A stretch of 20,427 bases of DNA from a virus, in IMG/VR virus record IMGVR_UViG_3300036832_001158, positions 1-20,427 of that record. One strand, 5' to 3'. Both the position numbers and the translations under genes were made by a program. The number at the start of each line of letters is the position of its first letter. Within the stretch, counting starts at the first letter, position 1. The notes under the pieces were generated by a model, which worked only from the letters and a program-made list of their open reading frames with translations, had not been told where the DNA came from and ran no database searches. This document shows, piece by piece, positions 14,999 through 20,169 of the stretch.

Positions 14999-15973
14999 TC
15001 AGCCGTAGTGGCGGCCTTCCATGATCTCGGCCAGATGCTCCAGATCCAACCCCTGCACGTAGACCTGCGTCGTCTGTAGGGACTGGTGGCCGAGCATCTG
15101 CTGCACCCCGAGCACGTCGTGGTGGGCCTCGTAGACGTCGGTCGCCGCCGTGTGGCGAAGGGCGTGGGTCGACATCCCGTCGCCGGGGGCGTGCTTGACC
15201 CCGGCCCGTTCCATGGCCGCCGCCACCCATCGCCCCAACGTCTCGGGCAGTACCGGCTCACCGTTGCGCTGGTTCGACGGGAAGACCCACCCGGCGTGGT
15301 GGCCGCTCTCCAGCTGCCACGCCCGCAAATACGGGATGACCTGCGACGGAATAGTGACAGCCCGCTCATGGCCGCCCTTGCCTTTTACAAGTACTTTCGG
15401 GGTGGCGGCGAAGAATACGTCCCCCCATTGCAGGTTCGACATTTCGGCTCGCCGTAAACCCATTTGTACACCGAGCATCATCACCAGCTCGTCGCGGGTG
15501 CCGTCACACTGCAATAGGCACTCTTTGACCTGGACCTCGTCGAGGGCCCGGTGCACCGCCCGCGGCACCTTCGGAGCCTTCATCGAGCGCATCGGGTTGG
15601 AGCGCAGATGGTGACTAGCGACCAGCCAGTCGAGAAATTTCATGGCCACGGACCACCGGGTCCGCCGGGTCCCCGGGGCGAGCTGGGACATCGATTCGAG
15701 CCAGTCCTCGATATGGCGTTGCCGAATCTTGGCGGCGTGGCGGGGCATGTATTCGACGAAGCCGTCGAGGACCTGGCCCTGGGTGCGGGCCGTCAAGGGT
15801 CGTATCTCGCCCGTACGGTGGCGAGATTTGATCCAATCCGCCTTCAATCCCCTGACAGTTGCCGTAGCTAAGGGGTTTATCCCATCCTCGGGGTCTTGTA
15901 AAGGGGGGTTGCCACTGGATGTGGCTGTGTGAAGATGAACTGCGCGATGGGGGAAGTGCAGTAAGTCACCCAT
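14999..15973 (-). CDS. int: Tyrosine integrase
   Basis: Site-specific recombinase that integrates and excises the phage genome. The 324-residue product carries a SAM-like core-binding region (about 40-135) and a catalytic domain with Arg174 (GLRRAEM), Lys199 (VKGKGGHER), His270 and Arg273 (HALRHT), His296 (LGHQSLQTT) and nucleophile Tyr305 (QVYVQ). The ATG at 15973 is chosen because it overlaps the repressor stop as TAATG, so the genes are coupled. An upstream in-frame ATG at 16018 would overlap the repressor gene by 46 bases and has no proper ribosome site. The first roughly 40 residues before the core-binding domain are unlike typical arm-binding regions and unusually rich in His. Terminates next to the convergent hairpin. 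Confidence 0.9.
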   Translation of the reverse strand: MGDLLHFPHRAVHLHTATSSGNPPLQDPEDGINPLATATVRGLKADWIKSRHRTGEIRPLTARTQGQVLDGFVEYMPRHAAKIRQRHIEDWLESMSQLAPGTRRTRWSVAMKFLDWLVASHHLRSNPMRSMKAPKVPRAVHRALDEVQVKECLLQCDGTRDELVMMLGVQMGLRRAEMSNLQWGDVFFAATPKVLVKGKGGHERAVTIPSQVIPYLRAWQLESGHHAGWVFPSNQRNGEPVLPETLGRWVAAAMERAGVKHAPGDGMSTHALRHTAATDVYEAHHDVLGVQQMLGHQSLQTTQVYVQGLDLEHLAEIMEGRHYG

Positions 15974-16290
15974 TAGGCTGCCGAATATGCCCTCTGACCT
16001 GCGCAGATCGCAGTACATCTTGAACGTGATCTGATTTCCTCCTCATCACCGTCTGTGCCGACGAGCCAGAGCAGGGGGACGCCGCAGCGCAAGGCCCATA
16101 GACGGATAAGCGAGAGATTCAGGCGGCCCACCCGGTCGGTTTCGTAGCTCCGAAGCGTGTTCCGATGGGTGCCCAGTTCGGCGGCTAGTTGATCCCGAGT
16201 GAGTCCGGCCGCCCGGCGTGCTTTCCCCAGCCGGTCGCCCATCGTCCACTCTGGGATGTCGCCCTTATTCCAGTCGAACACCGATGACAT
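15973..16290 (-). CDS. Cro/CI-type repressor ending in an ssrA-like tag
   Basis: A 105-residue helix-turn-helix regulator. Residues 17-75 match the HTH_3 fold: MGDRLGKARRAAGLTRDQLAAELGTHRNTLRSYETDRVG. Probably the lysogenic repressor: leftward, directly upstream of the integrase, and facing an operator-bearing divergent promoter. The ATG at 16290 has no ribosome site; TAGACT (minus strand, 16303-16298) lies seven bases before it, which suggests a leaderless transcript. The last 25 residues (RSRSRCTAICAGQRAYSAA) are not part of the fold, and the end QRAYSAA resembles the mycobacterial tmRNA tag (as I recall, ...QRDYALAA). A tail of this kind would mark the phage-encoded form for proteolysis. 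Confidence 0.8.
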   Translation of the reverse strand: MSSVFDWNKGDIPEWTMGDRLGKARRAAGLTRDQLAAELGTHRNTLRSYETDRVGRLNLSLIRLWALRCGVPLLWLVGTDGDEEEIRSRSRCTAICAGQRAYSAA

Positions 16291-16303
16291 GTGCACAAGT
16301 CTA
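16291..16303 (-). promoter_or_regulatory. Predicted leaderless repressor promoter with operator half-site
   Basis: On the minus strand, TAGACT (16303-16298) as -10 is followed by seven bases and the repressor ATG, so the mRNA would start at or near the start codon. No good -35 is visible. The sequence between the -10 and the ATG reads TGTGCAC and its complement includes GCACAAG (16293-16299), the same half-site as in the xis operator, which suggests autoregulation. Weak promoter call. Confidence 0.45.
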
Positions 16304-16340
16304 TGCACGGTCGAGTGGAAGAGGGGTGATTCATCAGGTA

Positions 16341-16377
16341 TTGACAGAATCTTGTGCGTTTGCACAAGATGCGAGCC
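16341..16377 (+). promoter_or_regulatory. Rightward early (xis/cro-like) promoter, leaderless
   Basis: A perfect -35 TTGACA (16341-16346), 18 bases, then CAAGAT (16365-16370) as -10, seven bases, and the ATG at 16378. The mRNA is thus predicted to begin at the start codon, common in actinobacteria. The spacer contains the 18-bp operator, so repressor binding would block this promoter. The -10 fits the consensus at only three positions (A2, A5, T6). Confidence 0.65.
16351..16368. promoter_or_regulatory. Repressor operator (perfect dyad)
   Basis: CTTGTGC GTTT GCACAAG is an exact inverted repeat of 7-bp arms around four bases, placed between the -35 and -10 of the rightward promoter. A second half-site GCACAAG at 16293-16299 lies near the repressor start. 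The dyad is typical of a site for a dimeric helix-turn-helix repressor; the likely protein is the adjacent repressor. Confidence 0.75.
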
Positions 16378-16578
16378 ATGGACCTCCTCACCACGCGCCA
16401 GGTCGCTGAGACCCTTGTCCCACCGGTCGACGTTTCGACCATCTCCCGGTGGGTCCAGCTCGGCAAGATGACCGCGGCGGTCCGCCTGCCTGGAAGCGGG
16501 CAGATGCTCTTCGAGCCGGCCGAGGTCGAGCGGGTCGCCGCCGACTGGGCAGCATCCCAGCATTGCCGGGCGTCATGA
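16378..16578 (+). CDS. Excisionase/Cro-like small HTH protein
   Basis: A 66-residue protein divergent from the repressor and first gene of the rightward operon. It has a MerR-like/helix_turn_helix_17 domain: LLTTRQVAETLVPPVDVSTISRWVQLGKMTAAVRL, followed by LFEPAEVERVAADWAA. Such proteins act as recombination directionality factors that bend attP DNA with the integrase, or as Cro-like regulators. The ATG at 16378 is preferred because it is seven bases beyond the predicted -10 (leaderless); starts further upstream (16354) fall inside the promoter. It overlaps the methyltransferase start (ATGA). Confidence 0.7.
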   Translation: MDLLTTRQVAETLVPPVDVSTISRWVQLGKMTAAVRLPGSGQMLFEPAEVERVAADWAASQHCRAS

Positions 16579-17174
16579 CCCGCCAGTGCCAGCACTGCCG
16601 GCACCGGTTCACCCCACGCGAGGGCGGCCCTGGCCGGCTCCAACGCTTTTGCTCGGTCAAGTGTCAGAAGGCGGCGGCCCGGCAGCGGGCCCGGCAGCCC
16701 GCCTACTTCATGAGCAAGACGCCCGAATGGGCGACCCCTCAGGACCTCTTCAACCGGCTCGATGCCACCTATGGCTTCGACCTCGACGTGTGCGCCACGG
16801 CGGAGAACGCCAAGTGCCCTCGTTTCTTCACCAAGGCTGACGACGCCCTACTCCAGCCATGGGACGGCACCTGCTGGATGAACCCGCCCTACGGCCGAGA
16901 GATCGGCTACTGGGTCGCCAAGGCTTATGACAGCGCCCGGGCTGGGGCCACCGTGGTCTGTCTGCTCCCGGTGCGGACCGATACGGTCTGGTGGCAACGG
17001 TTCATCGAACCCCATGCCGCGGTCGAATTCCTCAAGGGCCGGGTTCGGTTTGGAGGTGCTCCGACGGGTGCCCCGTTCCCATCCTGCGTGGCCATATTTC
17101 CACCCCATTTAGCACCCCATTCGAGGCGACCGGAAATAGGGGTGGAAATAGACGCTGACGGTGAGTTGGCGTGA
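16575..17174 (+). CDS. Phage N6-adenine DNA methyltransferase (Dam-like) with N-terminal zinc motif
   Basis: Methylates adenine in DNA using S-adenosylmethionine. The family signature (PF05869-type phage Dam) is clear: EWATPQDLFNRLDATYGFDLDVCATAEN and WMNPPYGREIGYWVAKA with the NPPY catalytic motif at residues 103-106, plus VVCLLPVRTDTVWWQ and GRVRFGG. Residues 5-30 (CQHCRHRF...CSVKC) form a putative zinc-binding knuckle that is extra to the usual domain. The protein is 199 residues. The ATG at 16575 overlaps the xis-like stop (ATGA). The 3' end contains a 12-bp inverted repeat. It may protect the genome against host restriction or regulate expression; the target sequence cannot be read here. 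Confidence 0.88.
   Translation: MTRQCQHCRHRFTPREGGPGRLQRFCSVKCQKAAARQRARQPAYFMSKTPEWATPQDLFNRLDATYGFDLDVCATAENAKCPRFFTKADDALLQPWDGTCWMNPPYGREIGYWVAKAYDSARAGATVVCLLPVRTDTVWWQRFIEPHAAVEFLKGRVRFGGAPTGAPFPSCVAIFPPHLAPHSRRPEIGVEIDADGELA
17095..17150. repeat. Nested repeats in the 3' end of the methyltransferase gene
   Basis: An exact 12-bp inverted repeat TATTTCCACCCC (17095-17106) and GGGGTGGAAATA (17139-17150) has two direct repeats inside and beside it: CACCCCATT (17101-17109, 17113-17121) and GGAAATA (17132-17138, 17144-17150). The stem could fold in mRNA or be a binding site. It overlaps a poorly conserved-looking protein tail. Confidence 0.6.
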
Positions 17175-17527
17175 GCACCGCCCCGACCCCTGACGGGCCG
17201 TCGACGCGGTGGAAGGCCGACCCCACCGTCTTCGCTCTCGACGGTCAGCACTACCGAGTCATGCCGGGCAAGAAGGCCCGCGACGACCTCCGCATCGACT
17301 GGGCCACAACCAACGGGTGGGCGGCGGTCCGCATGGTCACGGTGTTCATGCTCGCCGACTTCTTCTACGAGAACGAGGACTACCTCTTCCCAGTCGGCCG
17401 CTACCGCGGTGGCGCCATGTTCCTCGACGCCGTGAGAGACGCCTGCCTCAACGGGTGGACCGGCGCCGACGAACGCCTCGAGGAGCAGAAGCGAGCGAAA
17501 GAGAGGACTGTGAATGGCACGACCTAA
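17171..17527 (+). CDS. Hypothetical protein in the early operon
   Basis: A 118-residue protein starting at GTG 17171 inside the methyltransferase stop (GTGA). The sequence (RMVTVFMLADFFYENEDYLFPVGRYRGG, GAMFLDAVRDACLNGWTG) has a hydrophobic-aromatic central part that looks globular rather than membrane, and a basic C terminus (EEQKRAKERT). I do not recognise a family. It is placed between methyltransferase and the RecT-like gene, and its end overlaps the next gene by 14 bases, so it is in the same transcript. Confidence 0.6.
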   Translation: MSTAPTPDGPSTRWKADPTVFALDGQHYRVMPGKKARDDLRIDWATTNGWAAVRMVTVFMLADFFYENEDYLFPVGRYRGGAMFLDAVRDACLNGWTGADERLEEQKRAKERTVNGTT

Positions 17528-17735
17528 GCAGGGACCGATCGAGGGATTCCCCCCGCCCACCCATGTCACTTTCACCGGGACCGGTGCCTACCTTGACGGC
17601 CTGGTCCTGGACCTCGACCAGCTGGTGACCGTCACCATCAAAGGCACCGTGGTCATGGTCGGCACCGAGGCCGCCCCCGACGAGGGGACACGCCCCGTCG
17701 TCAAGATCCACGCCGACATGGTCACCATGGCATGA
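17514..17735 (+). CDS. Small hypothetical protein
   Basis: A 73-residue protein with basic start (MARPKQGPIEG) and a beta-rich body (THVTFTGTGAYLDGLVLDLDQLVTVTIKGTVVMVGTEA), suggesting a small OB- or SH3-like barrel; the family is unknown to me. The start at 17514 is supported by AGAGGA upstream. Its stop overlaps the start of the RecT-like gene (ATGA). Small beta-barrel proteins next to recombination genes often bind single-stranded DNA or partners, but that is inference. Confidence 0.6.
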   Translation: MARPKQGPIEGFPPPTHVTFTGTGAYLDGLVLDLDQLVTVTIKGTVVMVGTEAAPDEGTRPVVKIHADMVTMA

Positions 17736-18529
17736 GCACCGCGCTGGCGCCGACCGGGATCGACCGCGTCGACCTGGCGACCCGCACCTGGCAAGCGTCG
17801 TCGTTGCTGCCCGCCCATTTCCGCAACACCGACGGCTCGGTCAAAGTCGCCGACCTCCAGATCGCGTCGCTCACCCTCAACGCCCTCGACATCGACCCGG
17901 TCCGCAACCTGCCCGACGTGTACGTCGTTAACGGCCGGTGCGGGTTGATGGCCGAAGTCCAACGGGCTATCGCGGCCCGGGACGGCTGGGAGCTCGAGCT
18001 CGTCGAAGCGACCCCGATGTCGGCGACGTGGCGGATCCGCCGCCCCGGTGGCCAGTGGAAACTCGCCACCGTCACCATGGCCCAGGCCGTCAAGGCGGGC
18101 TGGACCCGCAACAAGTGCTACGAGACCATGCCGGAACGGATGCTGTCGGCTCGGGCCTGCACGCTGGCCGTGTCGCTCAACGCCCCCGGGATCCTGCGCG
18201 GCATGGCCGACGCCGTCACCGAGCTCGACATGGCCATACCGGCCGAGGGCGACGGGAAACCGACCACCGATGAGCGGGCATTCCTGCGGGCCTGTATCGA
18301 CCGGTTCGGCGACGGCGCCCGGGCGTGGCTGTTCGGGGTGGCCAAATCCGACGAGCTCCCCAACATCGACGGGCCCCGCTTCACCCTCGCCGACCGCGAC
18401 CGCCTGGCCTGGCATCTCCTCAACGCCCAGCAGATCACCGAGCCCGGCGCCGCCCCCGCCGCGCCCGACGAGGGCGACGCCGCCGAACCGGTACCCGCCG
18501 ACGTCCACGACGACACCGAACCGGCATGA
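17732..18529 (+). CDS. RecT-like single-strand annealing protein
   Basis: A 265-residue protein with a RecT-family-like layout: early ALTL...LDIDPVRNLPDVYVVNGRCGLMAEVQRAIAARDG, ATWRIRRPGGQWKLATVTMAQAVKAG, then KCYETMPERMLSARACTLAVSLNAPGI, the last resembling the R/K-rich PxxML.ARA element of actinophage RecT relatives. The C-terminal roughly 40 residues are acidic and Pro-rich (AAPAAPDEGDAAEPVPADVHDD) and likely disordered. Function would be annealing of complementary strands during phage recombination. The match is by pattern memory, so another replication-associated role is possible. The ATG overlaps the previous stop (ATGA), and its own stop overlaps the next start the same way. Confidence 0.55.
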   Translation: MSTALAPTGIDRVDLATRTWQASSLLPAHFRNTDGSVKVADLQIASLTLNALDIDPVRNLPDVYVVNGRCGLMAEVQRAIAARDGWELELVEATPMSATWRIRRPGGQWKLATVTMAQAVKAGWTRNKCYETMPERMLSARACTLAVSLNAPGILRGMADAVTELDMAIPAEGDGKPTTDERAFLRACIDRFGDGARAWLFGVAKSDELPNIDGPRFTLADRDRLAWHLLNAQQITEPGAAPAAPDEGDAAEPVPADVHDDTEPA

Positions 18530-18924
18530 GCGACGCCCTGATCGCCGACGCCGCCCTTATCGACATCGGCTGGTCGGTGTGGTCGGCCAGCATCGTCGAC
18601 GCCAACGGCGAACCGGTCGGCGGAGTGGTGTGCGGCCACGAACGCCACCCCGCCGCCGACCCCGAAACCGGCGAGATCGTCGATCGGGTCTACTACCGGG
18701 TCCGGTCGCCCTACGGCGGGCCGCAGGCGGCCATATCTGACCGGGTCATCGCCGGCGATGACATCAACGTGCCTGATGGGATCGAACCGGTGAACCGGGC
18801 CCGGTGCAACCTGCTCGGCCGGAGGATCTGTGCCGCCCTGGCCAAGCGGTCCGGGCCAATTGGCGGCGCTGAGCTCACTGCCCTGCGCGACGCGATCGCC
18901 CTGCAGCTGGCGTTGAGCTCATGA
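18526..18924 (+). CDS. Hypothetical protein downstream of the RecT-like gene
   Basis: A 132-residue acidic protein with WSASIVDANGEPVGGVVCGHERHPAADPETGEIVDRVYYRVRSPYGG, then a helical C terminus (GPIGGAELTALRDAIALQLAL). No family recognised; an exonuclease or RuvC-like assignment is not supported because no carboxylate motif is clear. It lies between the RecT-like and zinc-finger genes with ATGA overlaps on both sides, so it belongs to the early operon. Confidence 0.6.
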   Translation: MSDALIADAALIDIGWSVWSASIVDANGEPVGGVVCGHERHPAADPETGEIVDRVYYRVRSPYGGPQAAISDRVIAGDDINVPDGIEPVNRARCNLLGRRICAALAKRSGPIGGAELTALRDAIALQLALSS

Positions 18925-19142
18925 GCCCAGGCCGGGTGAAGGTCGAGTACCTGCCACCGGAGTTGGCCCGGAAGATCGTCGCTCGGGCCGGTCGTCAGCA
19001 GCGGGTTCGGGGAAGTACCCGCGACGACGACCGGTCCGAGCGGTGGCAGTGCCATAACTGCGGGGCGGTGTTTAGGTCGTGGTCGGCGGCGGAACGTCAC
19101 GCCAACCAGCCCGGTCACCGCCGGATCGGGTTCCTTCTGTGA
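18921..19142 (+). CDS. Small C2H2-type zinc-finger protein
   Basis: A 73-residue basic protein. The C-terminal part shows CHNCGAVFRSWSAAERHANQPGH, which is C-x2-C-x12-H-x5-H, the classical C2H2 zinc-finger spacing, rare in bacteria but found in phage and actinobacterial small DNA-binding proteins. The N-terminal part has RKIVARAGRQQRVRG (nucleic acid contact likely). It may regulate phage or host genes; target unknown. The ATG overlaps the preceding stop (ATGA), and its stop overlaps the next start (GTGA). Confidence 0.65.
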   Translation: MSPGRVKVEYLPPELARKIVARAGRQQRVRGSTRDDDRSERWQCHNCGAVFRSWSAAERHANQPGHRRIGFLL

Positions 19143-19325
19143 CCGACGTCAAACCCTTGCGAACGACCGGGCAGGGCCTGCACGACGCCAGAGTCAGCCG
19201 GTCCCGCGGTCAGTACGTGCGCGTCATACCGCGGTGGTGCATCCACTGCCGCCGCGATGCCCCGCCCACGCTGGCTGTACTGCTCGGACGAATGCTCAGC
19301 AGCGTCGAGGACCGAGAAACGATGA
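19139..19325 (+). pseudogene. Small zinc-ribbon protein, apparently split by a frameshift
   Basis: Read from GTG 19139, the frame contains RWCIHCRRD (C-x2-C, 19238-19249), but the matching second half, RPRWLYCSDECSAAS (C-x3-C, 19281-19295), lies in the +1 frame, entered by skipping one base near 19256. Joined, it gives a C-x2-C-x10-C-x3-C zinc knuckle and a stop at 19323-19325, just before the next gene. In the original frame no stop occurs until 19981. Explanations: a sequence indel, a genuine mutation, or recoding. The upstream stretch is coding-like with strong G/C third positions. Another possibility is that only the second half is an independent 22-residue peptide. Confidence 0.45.
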
Positions 19326-19337
19326 TGGGGGTGAAAG

Positions 19338-19496
19338 GTGGATCGGCCGATCATGGTCACCGTGCCGCTTGGCGCCGCCCAGCTTCTGGTCGAGATGGCC
19401 GAGGAACTGGCCGAGCTGTCCGAGGGCGAATCGGAGGCGGTCGACGATGTCAGGCACCGCATCGGGCGGGCCATCCGACGGCAGGTCCCGCGGTGA
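19338..19496 (+). CDS. Small acidic helical hypothetical protein
   Basis: A 52-residue protein beginning at GTG 19338 (or ATG 19353): VDRPIMVTVPLGAAQLLVEMAEELAELSEGESEAV, with acidic amphipathic helix character and a basic end (IGRAIRRQVPR). Its stop overlaps the following GTG (GTGA), as throughout the operon. There is only a weak ribosome site; coding support comes from frame-specific third-position GC and the overlap. No family recognised. Confidence 0.5.
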   Translation: MDRPIMVTVPLGAAQLLVEMAEELAELSEGESEAVDDVRHRIGRAIRRQVPR

Positions 19497-19981
19497 GCTG
19501 GCAGGCGGCTCGGGCCGCGCTGGATATCGACTCGATCAACCCGACGGCGAAGTTCGTGCTGGTGGCGTTGTGTCTGCGGGCTGGTGCTGATGGGCGGGCG
19601 TGGCCGTCGGTGGCGACCATCGCGACGGATACCGGGCTCGGTGAGAGCACCGTCCGCCGGGCGCTTGGTCAACTTCACAAAGAGGGACAGATCGCCCTTA
19701 TCCACAGGCCGGGGAGGTCGTCGGTGATGTCGGTGACCCCGCTCGCTCCGAGCGGGGTACCCTGCTCGCTCCGAGACCCCACCCCGCTCGCTGCGAGCAA
19801 GAACCCCGCTCGCTCCGAGCGCCAGAAGTATAAGGAAGAGATCAAGGAAGTAGCGGAGCCCGCCTCGCCCGCGTTGCGGTCGGGCTCCGCTAGCAACGGC
19901 AACGGCCGCGCTCCCGGTGCGCCTGTGGACAAGGCGGTATGGGTCGAACTGGCCGACGGCACCGTGAAGCGGGCGCCATGA
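19493..19981 (+). CDS. Winged-helix replication-initiator-like protein
   Basis: A 162-residue protein starting at GTG 19493 inside the preceding stop (GTGA). Its N-terminal part is a winged helix domain: VSWQAARAALDIDSINPTAKFVLVAL, GRAWPSVATIATDTGLGESTVRRALGQLHKEGQIALI. Such helix-turn-helix proteins in phage early operons often act as lambda O-like initiators. From about residue 82 the coding sequence is a set of GCTCGCTCCGAG repeats (iterons), then a purine-rich stretch. The C-terminal part (NGNGRAPGAPVDKAVWVELADGTVKRAP) is short and probably recruits partners or is flexible. The longer open frame upstream to 19139 overlaps other genes and is rejected. Confidence 0.6.
   Translation: MSWQAARAALDIDSINPTAKFVLVALCLRAGADGRAWPSVATIATDTGLGESTVRRALGQLHKEGQIALIHRPGRSSVMSVTPLAPSGVPCSLRDPTPLAASKNPARSERQKYKEEIKEVAEPASPALRSGSASNGNGRAPGAPVDKAVWVELADGTVKRAP
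19737..19853 (+). other. ori: Candidate phage replication origin: four iterons and a purine-rich A+T stretch
   Basis: GCTCGCTCCGAG occurs at 19741-19752, 19764-19775 and 19808-19819, with GCTCGCTGCGAG at 19786-19797; starts are 23, 22 and 22 bases apart, about two helical turns. Each unit has inner symmetry (CTCG...CGAG). The first is part of a 9-bp dyad (CCCCGCTCG/CGAGCGGGG, 19737-19757). The units are followed at 19824-19853 by a stretch with about 25 purines in 30 bases, A+T-rich for this genome. This matches the lambda ori layout inside the O gene. Function is inferred. Confidence 0.6.
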
Positions 19982-20169
19982 CCGACCGCCACGGCGACGA
20001 CCGGTCCCTGTTCGAGGAGTACGAACCCGAGGCGAAGGCCGATCTTCGTGAGGTGATGTTCGCCATCTGCCGGGAATCGTTGGCCGACGCGGTGGGCCGG
20101 TTCAAGGAGCGCCAGGCCGAGGTCGACGCTGCCCGCTACCGCCATCCCGCTGGAGGCTCGGACCGGTGA
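19978..20169 (+). CDS. Small hypothetical protein after the initiator gene
   Basis: A 63-residue, charged, largely helical protein (MTDRHGDDRSLFEEYEPEAKADLREVMFAICRESLADAVGRFKERQAEVDAARYR). The ATG overlaps the initiator stop (ATGA) and its stop overlaps the next GTG (GTGA). No family recognised. Position after a lambda O-like gene could suggest a helicase-loader or accessory role, but nothing in the sequence shows it. Confidence 0.55.
   Translation: MTDRHGDDRSLFEEYEPEAKADLREVMFAICRESLADAVGRFKERQAEVDAARYRHPAGGSDR

Noticed and set aside
15973-16018. Integrase start at ATG 16018
   Set aside because: It would overlap the repressor gene by 46 bases; the GAGGAGGA upstream (16037-16044) is too far away, whereas ATG 15973 overlaps the repressor stop exactly (TAATG).
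15840-16060. tRNA 3'-end sequence near the integrase (typical attP core)
   Set aside because: No T-arm with a GTTCRANYC loop and paired stem could be drawn on either strand; GTTCAAG at 16019-16026 lacks pairing stems.
19079-19981. A 300-codon open frame spanning the zinc-knuckle, 52-aa and initiator genes
   Set aside because: The middle is coding in another frame (19338-19496) with better third-position bias, and the initiator has its own GTG start with a GTGA overlap; the long opening reflects the high GC content.
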